Below, in pieces: positions 1-10,520 of a stretch of 64,000 nt of DNA (the first letter of the stretch is position 1; every line of letters starts with the position of its first letter). A program made the position numbers and the translations under genes. The notes under the pieces are model-generated. The model had not been told where the DNA came from. It searched no databases and worked only from the letters and a program-made list of their open reading frames with translations. The DNA is taken from contig CM077644.1 in NCBI GenBank assembly GCA_039707465.1, positions 147,568,962 through 147,632,961 of the forward strand, given 5' to 3'. The stretch is from Rhabdophis nuchalis. Taxonomy: Eukaryota > Chordata > Lepidosauria > Squamata > Natricidae.

Positions 1-416
1 TTTGAATCTAGATCAGGAAGTGTGCCATATTGCAAGCAACATTTTGGATGCTCTCTTATAAGTGATTCTCAGAGGGCTCCCTTAAGCTAGATATCAAGTA
101 ACTTTTCTTGGGTTGCCTCTGACTTTTGGGAATGGTTTATTGAAAATTAGAATAGCAGTACCCTTTGGTTGTCCTTGATCTCTAAGCAAGGTCTGGTTTC
201 TGGTCCTCCTGTTTGCAAAGACAAATGTGTTTGTTTTCTTGTGTTATGTGATGTTGTGAAGTAACAATTCAAACAGCCTGCCCTGCTGAAAGCCTACTTT
301 ACACAATCTGTTGCTTCAAATGATAAAGGTTTTTTTTAAATATATTTTAGTTCTCCAACAACTGAAATTTTACAGAAAGCAAAATGTGAAGTTTCTGTTC
401 AGTTGTTATCTAAGTC
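1..416. other. Unassigned flank
   Basis: AT-rich sequence with no recognised gene or repeat. Confidence 0.4.
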
Positions 417-541
417 AGGGGTTTCCAACCTTCGCAACCTAAAGACTTGTGGGCTTCAACTCCTAGAATTCCTCTTTGCTGGCTGAGGAATTCTGGTTTG
501 AAGTCCACAAGTCTTAAAGTTGCTAAAGTTGGAGAGCCCTG
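417..541. mobile_element. Palindromic hAT-type MITE (short fold-back family)
   Basis: The two halves are diverged reverse complements around a centre near 480. They share the family core 'cttcaactcc.agaattcc'. An old copy of the fold-back family seen intact at 8562 and 40898. Confidence 0.7.
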
Positions 542-674
542 ATCTAAACTACAACATGTGATCTCATTCTTTAGATGTTACCACCAGCTGTTGTATTACA
601 AAAACTCTCAGCAGAATTTCCATCTAGCCAGTCTTTCCAACATTTAAGACTGCAAAATAATTTGAACTCCTCCG

Positions 675-803
675 GACCAATGTTTCTCAACCTTGAGATG
701 TCTAAACTTCAACTCCCAGCATTCCTTAGCCAGCATACTGGCTGGGGAATTCTGGAAGTTTGCCTATACAACTTAAAATTGCCAAGGTTGAGAAACACTG
801 GTC
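675..803. mobile_element. Palindromic hAT-type MITE, second copy
   Basis: Ends 'caatgtttctcaacctt' and 'aaggttgagaaacactg' are inverted, and the interior has the same 'cttcaactcccagcattcc' core as the neighbouring copy. An open frame of 121 codons across it is chance. Confidence 0.7.
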
Positions 804-2263
804 TAACAAGCCCATTCAGCAAGGGTCAAGCTGATGATACCACAGATGGTAGCTTCTTACCTAACCATTTATTAACAGCAGAGAATAACTCCTACCTGAC
901 CTTAGCTAATCTTGAAAAAGCTAAGCAGGCTCAGAGCTAATTAATAGCTGGATGGGAGTCTGCTAGGAAATTTGAGGCCTGTAGGTTAAGAAAATGAAAA
1001 AAAGATAACTTTGAAGAAAGTAACAGAAAACCACTTTTATAATGTGGCTAAGAAACTCCCCTGGATGTGTTCATAAATCATCATGAGTTGAGCTCAGAAA
1101 ATGAGCTCAACTCATCATGATTTTTTCCCCATAATAGTTCAGCTCCTTTAATATTTTGCTAAGACAACATTCTTAAATCTATTGTCCAAATGGGGGATAA
1201 TTCAAACACAGTTCTCCCAAAATTAGACTTCCTCCTGTTGCGCACCAGAAGTCCTGACTTTATCTGCAATATTTCTCTGCTTTTAGAGTGAACTGATGTA
1301 AGCTGGCAAGATCTTTCCTAATAAGGTTTGGCACCTTTGTTATCCGCGAAACGGCTGAAAACCTTCATGTTCTAGACCCAACTCATGAAACAGAGAACAA
1401 ATCTCTTTTAGGCATTTTTCCACGAATCCAGCTATCTGATCTCTGTCTCATGAAAGCAATAAACGGATAGCTCTTTAAGATCACATTAGTATCTGCTAAC
1501 AAGGAACATGACATTTCTTTCAAATAAGCAAAAGAAAACAGGCTGTCTAAACAAAATTTCTGAAAAACCTACCTTGATATCTTGTTGGAGCTTCTGGAAT
1601 TCATTGCAAATAATTCTTGCTCTTGTTGGACTATAGGTGACTCCTACTTGTTCTTGCCTTTAAATAAGGTAGCTTGAAAAGACCCTAATTGGCTCTTTAT
1701 CTTTTGAATCTGAATAAGGTGCTTAACTGTGGATAATCCATTATGTAAAAACCATCATCTGTAATCTTTGTACTCAGACTGTCCATCTTCAATTATCAAT
1801 CCACACATCTTTTACATAACAGAAGAAACCAAACCAACCCCGAAAGGTCTAGAACCAAAAAACCTTTGTCGTTTCAGCCTTGTGAAACATACAGCCAGTT
1901 AAATGTGCAGAAGTCAATTTTTAAAACTGCACCAAAAGATCTGTGCTAGGTTAAACATATTTTTCCAGCTAAGCCCATGTCCAGTTGGCTTTTGCAAAAC
2001 ATTTAGTACCAATGAGGCTTTTATAACATTTTAATCCCTTCTTGCCAAAAGCAATACAAAAGCTCTTTGCTCACACGTATCTTACTAGCCAAGGACTAAT
2101 AAATCAAGAGGGTCTTGTCTTGTCTCTTCATTATACTTTTATTTTCTATCTTCCACATTTTTTGCTTCTCTTTTGAGCCTTTGCCGTTCTACTCTTTTTT
2201 CTTTTAATTTGCATTAGATTTTACTACCCTATAAATAAATGTTATGTTTTCTATTATAATGAA
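804..2263. other. Unassigned upstream region
   Basis: No coding exon or recognised repeat apart from the hairpin at 1075-1123. No exon of PIGG, the usual upstream neighbour in mammals, could be recognised. Confidence 0.4.
1075..1123. repeat. 22-bp inverted repeat with 5-nt loop
   Basis: Arms 1075-1096 and 1102-1123 (core tgagctcaactcat) are complementary with one mismatch around gaaaa. They form a stable hairpin as DNA or RNA. No family was recognised. Confidence 0.85.
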
Positions 2264-2706
2264 TACAGGTAGTCCTCAACGTACAATAACAACTGAGCCC
2301 AACATTTATGTTGCTAAATGAAAATTTTGTTGAGTGAGTTTTGCCCCATTTTAAGGCTTTTCTTGTCACTTTTGTTAATGTGCACTGCACATTGATTCAC
2401 TGCAGTTGTTAAGTTAGTAATATAGTTAAGTAAACCTGGTTTCCTCATAGACTTTGCTTGTCAGAAGGTTGTAAAAGGAGATCACATGACCCTGTGGCCA
2501 GAGGTGGTATTCAGCCGGTTCAGACTGGTTCGGCCGAACCGGTAGTGGCGACCTGCTCCCCCAGCTCTATGCTGTCCTATTTAGCCACGTTTTCTAAGCC
2601 ACGTGCATGTGTGCAAGCCACGTGCGTGAGCATATCGTATGCGAGGAAGGCCGCACACATGCAGGGAAGATGCGCACACTCCCGAAGCAAGTCGCAATTC
2701 GCAGTT

Positions 2707-4363
2707 GCAATTCGTGTTGGCAGAGGTCAAACGTGAGGCCCCTGACGTGTGGGGTACCTCAGGGGTCAGTCCTCTCACCACTCCTGTTCAACACATATAT
2801 GAAGCCGCTGGGTGAGATCATCCGTGGTTTTGGGGTAGAGTACCATCAGTACGCTGATGACACGCAGCTATATATAATAAAGTTGAATTTATTAACCGCT
2901 CCCTCTCCCCACAGGGACTCGGGGCGGTGCACAGGGAGAATAAAAACAATAAATATACAAAATACATACAATTTAAAACAGATTAAACTAATTCCTGTGC
3001 TAAAATCCCATTAACTAAAAATCCCCACTAAATATAAATAAACATTAAAAAACCCATAGAGAGAGAGACTACCCTAGGCCGGCCAGGCGGAAAAGATGAG
3101 TCTTCAATTTCAGGCGGAAGGAGCGGAGGTCCGTGGTCGTTCTAATATCGGGGGGAAGGTTGTTCCAGAGGGCCGGGCCCGCCACAGAGAGAGCTCTTCC
3201 CCTGGGCGTCGCCCGCTGACAAAGTCTAGTGGACGGTACCCGGAGAAGTCCCTCTCTGTGGGAGCGAATCAGCCATGAGGATGTGTGAGGCAGGATCCGA
3301 TCCCGCAGCTGTACATATCTACCCCAAACCACCCCAACGATGCCGTTGAAGTGATGTCCTGGTGCCTGGAGGCCGTGTGGGTCTGGATGGGGAGTAACAA
3401 ACTTCGACTCAACCCGTCCAAGACCGGGTGGCTGTGGTTTCCGACGTCCCGGTACAGCCAGTTGATTCCATCACTGGCCATCGGGGGCGAGTTACTAGCC
3501 CCCATGGAAAGGGCCTGCAACTTAGGCGTCGTCCTGGACTCTCGGCTGTCCATGGATGACCATGTGACGGCCATGGCCAGGGGGGCTTTTTACCAGGTCT
3601 ACCTGGTACGCCAGCTGCGCCCCTTTCTCGACCGGGACGCCCTCCGCACTGTCACTCATGTACTCGTTACGCCCCGCCTAGACTATTGTAATGCTCTCTA
3701 CATGGGGCTCCCCTTGAGGTGCACCCAGAGACTGCAGTTGGTACAGAATGCAGCCACGCGGGGGATCTTGGGAGCCTCACGGCATTCCCATGTAACACCT
3801 CTCCTGCGCGAGCTGCACTGGCTACCTGTAGCTTTCTGGGTGCGCTTCAAGGTGCTGGTAACCATCTTTAAAACGCTCCATGGCACGGGGCCTAGTTATT
3901 TGCGGGACAGCCTCCTACCACAAACATCCCTTAGGTCGATCTGCTCCCACAGGGAGGGCCTTCTCCGGGTGCCGTCTGCCGGGCAGTGCCAGTTGGCAAC
4001 CCCCAGGGGAAGGGCCTTCTCTGTGGCGGGCCCAGCCCTCTGGAACGACCTACCCCCTGAACTTCGAACCACTACGGACCTCCACCTCTTCCACCAACTT
4101 CTGAAGACCCACTTCTTTCATCTAGCCGGCCTAGCCTAGACCCCGAGGCCATTCTTACAGACTGAGTTTTAATGATTTTTAATCTTTGGTAATTTTTATT
4201 ATTTTAGCGGTATTTTTAGCACAGGCTATTTTCAAATTTAATCATATTTTAACATTTGTAGTTGTATTTATTCGTATGTAATTGTATTTATTCGGATGTC
4301 TGTATGTCTGCATTTTAACCCCCTGAGTCCCTTCTGGGAGATAGGAGTGGTATAAAAATGAAA

Positions 4364-4401
<38 letters not shown>
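2707..4401 (+). mobile_element. L2-clade LINE, 5'-truncated, with an antisense L2 inside
   Basis: Matches the L2 copy at 22290-24105 from its fingers/palm RT region to the 3' end. It begins inside the segment before [13 protein letters not shown], shows the YADD catalytic box near 2850, and continues after the inner insertion from 3305 with a 284-codon frame ending at 4139. The 3' UTR is followed by an (AAAT)n tail at 4361-4401. Confidence 0.88.
2874..3304 (-). mobile_element. L2-clade LINE 3' end nested inside another L2
   Basis: Reverse complement of the last ~430 bp of L2, inserted exactly at the YADDTQLY codons of the outer L2. GCAGCTATA (2864-2872) recurs as GCAGCTGTA (3305-3313), either a short target duplication or junction microhomology. 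Still reads LRSFRLKLKTHLFRLAGLG on the minus strand. Confidence 0.88.
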
Positions 4402-4402
<1 letters not shown>

Positions 4403-4629
4403 GTGTGCGCAGGGCGAACTGGTGCTAAACTTATGTGAAACCCACGTCTGCCTGGGACACTGCAACCTTCATCAATGTGAGTCAGTTGTCAAGCATCCAA
4501 ATGTAAATCACATGACCATGGGGATGCTGCCATGTTTGTAAGGGTGAAAAATTGTCATAAGTCACTTTTTTCAGTGCTGTTGTAACGTCAAACAGTTACT
4601 AGTTGTAAGTTGAGAAATTATATATGTAT

Positions 4630-5184
4630 AAGAAATTCATTAGAATCCATTTATCTCTGAGAATAGATTATCCTACATTTATAGCTGTTGCTGAGATTTA
4701 TTGTTACTGCAGCCCAAATCTAACAGGAACCATAGACACATACAAAAACAGGTTTATCAATGAGCATTCACTTCAATGATACTTCTTTATAACTGATTAT
4801 CTTTAGTTAAATATAGAAATGTAATAGACATCTCCTTATTCTATTCTCCAAAGCTGTTGAAGAAAGGAGAGTCATACAAGCTTTTTTTTTTAACTAGCCA
4901 ATAACCCGGCATTTCCCGGGTATTTATTGATAGGGGGAAAATCTCCAGACCAAATGTAATTTCTAATGTTGGATTTTCCCCCTTACCAGAGGGAGCCCCC
5001 TTGTGGAGTACTGTAAAGCTGTTACCATGGCAACTCCGCTGCACTGTACAGTAGAAGTCATTTTATGGCAGTATAGTAGAAGCCATTTAAAGGCACAACA
5101 GGCTTACTCCCACAGTATTTGTTTTCAAAGAGTATGTGAATCTGTGTACCAAGTTTGGTTGAAATTGCTTGAGGTATTCCACAG
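4630..5184. repeat. Unclassified interspersed repeat
   Basis: From about 4895 the sequence has the look of a dispersed element, with a hairpin core (cccggcatttcccggg, 4906-4921), but no second copy was found in the window to define its borders. 4630-4894 shows nothing recognised. Confidence 0.35.
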
Positions 5185-5193
5185 TTATGCTGG

Positions 5194-5240
<47 letters not shown>
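5185..5240. repeat. (AC)n microsatellite
   Basis: About 27 AC dinucleotides with little interruption. Confidence 0.98.
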
Positions 5241-5242
<2 letters not shown>

Positions 5243-5400
5243 TAGGTTTTTGAGCTGATAAATAAATAAATAAGGGAGACTAGGATAGATCTATTTCGAG
5301 CTTTTTAGCTTTCATCAGCTAGCCATACCCTTACTGGGATTTGAACCGAGGCTGTATTACATGTTAGGCAGATGTTTTAGCCACTAAGCCGCCAGGTTCT
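5241..5400 (-). mobile_element. tRNA-derived SINE
   Basis: On the minus strand the head reads ggcttagtggctaaaaca (A-box-like) then ggttcaaatccc (B box), followed by a body shared with 5566-5673 and an (AAAT)n-rich tail. Likely a squamate tRNA SINE. Confidence 0.72.
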
Positions 5401-5440
5401 TCTGATCAGCTGAGACAGGGGAAATTATATGCTTGTGTCA

Positions 5441-5775
5441 CAACACCCTGTTAAGCCCCAATTAAGGGAGGAAGCATACTGCTTTCATTTTCTGCCTTTC
5501 GGCTCATCACCAGAGACCATCTAGACAGAAAGCTATTAGTTTTGTTGTGTCTTTTTTTTACATGTGTGTTCAAATCCCAGTAAGGGTATGGCTAACTGAT
5601 GAGAGCTAAAAAGCTCGAAATAGATCTATCCTAGTCTCCCTTATTTATTTATTTATCAGCTTAAAAACCTAACACACTAATAGCTTTCTGTCTAGATGGT
5701 CTCTGGTGATGAGCCGAAAGGCAGAAAAGGAAAGCAGTATGCTTCCTCCCTTAATTGGGGCTTAACAGTGTGTTG

Positions 5776-5778
<3 letters not shown>
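5441..5778. repeat. Second inverted pair (5441-5541 and 5679-5778)
   Basis: A ~100-bp arm beginning caacaccctgttaagcccc and its reverse complement at 5679-5778 interleave with the SINE pair, giving the order P, Q, P-inverted, Q-inverted. Flanked on both sides by (AC)n. Confidence 0.8.
5566..5673 (+). mobile_element. tRNA-derived SINE, 5'-truncated, inverted partner of 5241-5400
   Basis: Begins at the B box (gttcaaatccc) and repeats the body of the minus-strand SINE at 5241-5400 almost base for base in the opposite direction. Confidence 0.75.

Positions 5779-5813
<35 letters not shown>
5779..5813. repeat. (AC)n microsatellite
   Basis: About 17 AC repeats next to the inverted arm that ends at 5778. 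Confidence 0.97.
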
Positions 5814-5815
<2 letters not shown>

Positions 5816-6000
5816 TTAGATAGATAGTTTATATTTGTGATTGACGATGATCCTCTACGTCGATGTTCTCAATCATTTTCCAATCCACTATTTAGCTTAA
5901 TGTCAAATGTTTGATTTTTGTCTCTCTATTAAAATATTAATTCCAAATGCCTTATACTCTATTTGCTCACATTTGGAAAAGAGTGAGTTTTGTTATGATG

Positions 6001-6240
6001 CCTTGGTTTAAAAAGTCCTGGTGTGGTTGGAATGCTGTACTGCAGGCTAACTCTACCCACAGACTGGAGTTTGATCCTGATGGGTCTCAAGGTTGACTCA
6101 AACTTCCATCCTCCCTAAGTTGGTAAAATGACGACCCAGATTGTTGGGGGCAATACGCTTACATTGTAAACTGCCTAGAGAGTGCTTTAAAAACATTTTG
6201 GAGCAGTATATTATATATTAAGTCTAAGTGCTATTATTAT
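6001..6240 (+). mobile_element. tRNA-derived SINE with 'gtctaagtgctatt' tail
   Basis: A B-box-like ggagtttgatcctgatgg, then the conserved aaaatgacgacccagattgt body and a tail ending aagtctaagtgctattattatt. Same family as 11366-11775. Confidence 0.75.
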
Positions 6241-6564
6241 TCAAGTGTCCATTCAAGTGCCCAGTCCAAATGCTATCTACTCTTATGGTGCATCTTCTTG
6301 GGCCTGAGGAACAGCAGTAAGCTTAGAAAGCCAAAGTCTAGTTGTCATACTCCCCATCCATCTCTGGACCTTCATACCTCCTCCATCCTATCTCACTGAT
6401 CCCATCTATCATTCACAGACAGCAGTTCATGCTTTATTTGCTAAGAAAAGCAGGTTTCCTTTTGCCAGTGGCCAAGAGGCAGCATATTCTGGTAGCCTTC
6501 CTTTTCTTTCTTTTTTACACAACAAACCATAGTTACTACTTGGATATTTTAATAATGCCCTGTA

Positions 6565-6772
6565 CAGTGATCCCTCGTTTTTCACGGTTAATGGGGACCG
6601 GAACCTTCCGTGAAAACTGAAAAACCGTGAAGTAGGATTCGCACCGGAAACTTGAGTTGGTGGACATCGTTTAAAGCAAGCACTAGGATGCATTTTTTTC
6701 CCTGTATTTTTGAAAAACCCACGAAGCACTGAAGCCGCGAAACATGAAGCCGCGAAAAACGAGGGATCACTG
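6565..6772. mobile_element. Tc1/mariner (Tigger-like) MITE
   Basis: Terminal inverted repeats CAGTGATCCCTCGTTTTTC and GAAAAACGAGGGATCACTG, flanked by TA on both sides (6563-6564, 6773-6774). 208 bp. Related copy at 30813-31034. Confidence 0.9.
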
Positions 6773-7187
6773 TATTTATTTCTGTTTGGATTATTTTAAT
6801 GATGATGATCATTGTCTTTTGATTGCCTGCTCTCTCTCCTATTCTTTTCCCAACCTCTCTTGCCCTTCCTGTGCTGATATGGCTAAATAAAGGCTAGCAA
6901 GAAAGAAATAACGTTCAGAGAAGAATTGGAAACAGGAAATATTTCAATGGTTCAAGCTAACAACCTAGATCATCTCTTCGAGACAGCAAGTCATTATTCT
7001 GCATATATTTATTAAATTTCTAACCTGTGGTTCTATCAGCTTACAATCATTTAAAATGAAAGTCATGAAACATAGCAATGAACATTTAAAACATTAAAAG
7101 GATGCAATGAAACCAAGACCAAGTTAAAATGAATCTAAGGAAAGGAGTATATTAATTCAGTGAACCATTAAAGGTTGGATAAAATAG

Positions 7188-7316
7188 GCATTTAGTCATG
7201 CCAGCCACATGACCATGGAGACGTCTTCAGACAGTGCTGGCTCTTCAGCTTTGAAACGGAGATGAGCACCGCCCCCTAGAATCGGGAACAACTAGCACAT
7301 AGTTTACCTTTCCTAA
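7188..7316 (+). mobile_element. tRNA-SINE 3' fragment followed by half a fold-back MITE
   Basis: Shares gagcaccgccccctagaatc with the full SINE at 58634-58971. From 7380 to 7444 the sequence is one arm of the palindromic hAT family (ttctgggagttgaagtccac). Confidence 0.7.
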
Positions 7317-7444
7317 AATAGATGGATATTGCCGTTTTGCTACGGATTGGTGGTGTAAGCCCCTTCTTGGGGAGAAAATGCTGGCTGGGGAATTCTGGGA
7401 GTTGAAGTCCACAAGTCTTAAAGCTGTCACAGTGGGATATCCCT

Positions 7445-8419
7445 GCTGTAGAGAGAGAGACTTATAACCTAACTATCATTTATAAAGAAATGGCGCTATC
7501 ATGTGTCTCATAAGATAACATATAACCCAATTGAAACAGAAAAGGCAGTTTTGACAATGTCTCTGTCCATTTTTAAGGTACAGGAATTTAGCAAATCACA
7601 TGTTTCCCCACTCCAATATCTGGCCTCCACTGGCCTCCTTAAAACCTTTTGTTGACATGTGCCTTTTTTCCACAGTTGAAGCAGTATTTGATCCTGACTG
7701 AAGGACTGGCTGCCTGGGATGTGAACTTCTTTAGCTATTTAAATCCAGCTTCGAGAGAGTTATCATATTCAGCTTAGCTTATCCATAAGCGAGTAGGCTG
7801 GCATTTCATTGCCCTTTGGAGAGCCATAGGGACATGGCCCGGAAGGAGGTGTCAGGGACCCAACTAACTGATCAGGTGCAGAACACAGGATGACTGAAGA
7901 TGATTTGGCAATGCTCCTGTGTTTTCTTTTCTCCATTCAGATCAAGACTGGCCCCTTGCAGATCCTTTTTAGAACATCCAACTGCATTAAGGAAATGCCA
8001 GCAGTTAGGTTAGGTGCTCTTGGGCAAGATCTCAAGATCTCATCTCGCTAGAAAAATATATGTTTGCAGATATGACTGGACTTGATCTCAGGATGACAGC
8101 AATTGTTTCCATTCATCTGTGAGAATCCACCGATGTATCAAATGGGAACTTAAAATGATTTATTGGCCATGTTTGTTGGATGGATTACCAAGATAAGTCT
8201 TAATATTGTTATTTGATCAATCAATAATATTAGGGTCATGTGCAGATCATAGGGTATGGTTTGGAAACCAGTTTCAGAATTTGGGAATTGTCCCCACTCA
8301 ATTGGGACTTAGTGCTCAACTTCCAGAATTAAAGTGCAATTTGAAGCTGCCTGCTTCCCCTGATCTAGTATAGGAAGAATCCAATTCTATCTTTCACGTA
8401 AAAGAAGAAGAGAAAAGGA
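7445..8419. other. Unassigned region
   Basis: No coding exon or repeat recognised. Confidence 0.35.
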
Positions 8420-8561
8420 CAGATAGTCCTTGACGTACGACCACAATTAAACCCAAAATGTCTCTTGATAAGGGAGGCATTTCTTAAGTGAGTTTTGTCC
8501 CATTCGTGGCTTTCTTTGCCACAGTGGTTAAGTAATTACAGCTGTTAGTAGTTATTTAGAC

Positions 8562-8696
8562 CAGGGGTCTCCAACCTTTGCAACTTTAAGTCTGAAGGAC
8601 TTCAGCTGCCAGAATTCTCCAGCCAGCAAAGCTGGCTGGAGAAGTCTGGGAGCTGAAGTCCTTCAGACTTAAAGTTGCAAAGGTTGGAGACCCCTG
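8562..8696. mobile_element. Palindromic hAT fold-back MITE, intact
   Basis: CAGGGGTCTCCAACCTTTG and its inverse, with nearly perfect internal palindromy over 135 bp. Exact 8-bp target duplication ATTTAGAC at 8554-8561 and 8697-8704. Confidence 0.95.
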
Positions 8697-9212
8697 ATTT
8701 AGACTGTGATTGCAGCGTGGGTAGCTGGACTCTGTGTAGCAACACTGGAAAGTCATCGAGAGCACGATAAGATAATCCACCATAGCTATAGGATTGATAT
8801 TATAGTATAGTTAGATCATGTGTAACTGACAGGTTGGATGCCAATTTGTGATTTTAATATAGATTTTATCTGGGTATTTTTTTACCTTATTCTAGAATGT
8901 TTAACGGGATCTTTCTTGAATGTTTTTATTTGTTCTGCTCTCTGGTCTTTCACTGTAATAAACTTGATTTGATTTGAGTAGCAGAGTTGTTAAGCGAACC
9001 TTGCTTCCCCATTGACTTTATTTGTCAGAAGGTTGCAAAAGCTGATTGTATGACCCAGGACAGTCCAACCGTCATAAATACAAGTTTTGATCACATGATC
9101 TTAGGGATGCTGCAATGGTCATAAGTATGAAAAATGGTCATAAGTCACTTTTTTCAGTACCACTAACTTCAAATGGTCACTAAATGAATGGCTGTAAATC
9201 AAGGACCTGCTG

Positions 9213-9793
9213 CAGTGGTGGGGTTCAACATTTTTTTACTGCCAGTTCTGTGGGCGTGGCTTTGTGGGTGTGGTATGGCTTTGTGGGCATGACAAGGAAA
9301 GGATACTGTAAAACAGGGGTCCCCAACCCCTGGGCCGTGGACCGGTGCCGGTCCGTGGCTTGATAGGAACCGGGCCACAGGGCTGGAGAGGAGGAGGAGG
9401 GAGGAGGGGGCAGCCCCCTGGGCAGAGCGCGCGCCAGATGCGGGAGAGTGCAGGCGCGGCCATTCGCACCATTGGAGGCCCTAGAGGGCCGAGTGAGCTG
9501 ACTCCCAGCCGTGTGCGCATGCGCCGCCTGTTCCCCCTCCTCCCCCCCGCTCCTCCTCTACACCAGCCGGTCCACATAATTTTCTTTAAAATGAAACCGG
9601 TCCCTGGTGGAAAAAAGGTTGGGGACCCCTGCTGTAAAATCCCTATTCCCTCCTGATCAGCTGGGACTCGGGAGGCAGAGAATAGATGGGGGTGGGGCCA
9701 ATCAGAGGTTACATTTACTGATTCTCTAAACTACTCAAAATTTCCTCTACCGGTTCTCCAGAATTGGTCAGAACCTGCTGAATACCACCTCTG
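9213..9793. mobile_element. hAT MITE, host of another hAT
   Basis: Ends CAGTGGTGGGGTTC and AATACCACCTCTG. 8-bp flanks ACCTGCTG / ACCAGCTG. It landed at the very end of the older Tc1/mariner-like MITE. An inner hAT occupies 9314-9631. Confidence 0.88.
9314..9631. mobile_element. hAT MITE (CAGGGGTCCCCAACC family)
   Basis: Inverted ends CAGGGGTCCCCAACC and GGTTGGGGACCCCTG. Exact 8-bp target duplication CTGTAAAA (9306-9313, 9632-9639). GC-rich interior with chance open frames on both strands. Confidence 0.95.
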
Positions 9794-9802
9794 ACCAGCT
9801 GT

Positions 9803-10520
9803 ATATACTTTTGGTCAATTGGGGATAGATATAATGATGTTTACTGTAGATATTCATTCACTGTGAAACAACAGTTCAAAATTTTCAGAAAGACGAACAG
9901 GAGTTTTATGTAACATGTGCTCAAGGAAATAACATTCCAGATAGCAATATTCCTTGATAAGGAGTTGATTTTGGAGATAGGGAGAAAGTAGGCAATATAT
10001 AAAGTCTTTTACTTAATTATTAGCAAGTAAACATTTCCAAAAGTGACTTGATTAACAAGATTTGACACTCACGTCATCAAAGAATAAAGTAAGGGGGAAA
10101 AAAGGAGTCATTTAAGGGATAGTGATCTTTAGATAAATAATTATCTAAAGATTATAATAATATAATAATATAAGTATAATAATAAATAAATAATAAGTAA
10201 ATAATTGTGGACCATATGATAACCAACACTATTCATGGTGTGCAGTGCTGAGAAATTATAAAGATATGCATGAAACAAATCATAATAGACTTAATTAACA
10301 TTCCACTATGATTTGGTTGACCTCGGTCTCATTAGTAATATGATCCCTTTGATATGAAGTAAGCCTTGACAATTACTGAATCCAATTGTTTCTATCATTT
10401 GTCTCCATTATTTGGCATTAGGCTAAAGAAGTTAAGACCTTTTTTTACAGAAGCTGTTTAGCAGCTTAGTGTTATGAATTGCATTGAGCTTCTTGAAATC
10501 CAGATTCAGATCAAACTAGT
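9803..10520. other. AT-rich unassigned region
   Basis: Contains a run of short AATA-type tracts near 10145-10200. No gene or named repeat seen. Confidence 0.4.

Larger units (their letters stand above)
2499..4450 (+). mobile_element. hAT MITE split by an L2 LINE
   Basis: Ends CAGAGGTGG and CCACGTCTG are inverted. Flanks CCTGTGGC (2491-2498) and CCTGGGAC (4451-4458) are an 8-bp target duplication with two changes. The interior is interrupted by the L2 at 2707-4401. Confidence 0.75.
2266..4629 (+). mobile_element. Tc1/mariner-like MITE (CAGGTAGTCC family), interrupted by three nested elements
   Basis: Left end CAGGTAGTCCTCAACGTAC follows TA at 2264-2265. Body segments 2266-2490 and 4459-4629 together equal one copy of the ~395-bp family seen intact at 50453-50847. 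The right end is decayed. A hAT insertion at 2499 splits it. Confidence 0.8.
8420..9802 (+). mobile_element. Tc1/mariner-like MITE (CAGGTAGTCC family) with nested insertions
   Basis: Left end CAGATAGTCCTTGACGTAC. Body pieces are 8420-8561, about 8960-9212, and the last bases after 9793. Interrupted by a fold-back MITE (8562-8696), an unassigned ~250-bp insert (8705-8960) ending actgtaataaacttgattt, and a hAT element (9213-9793). Confidence 0.75.
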
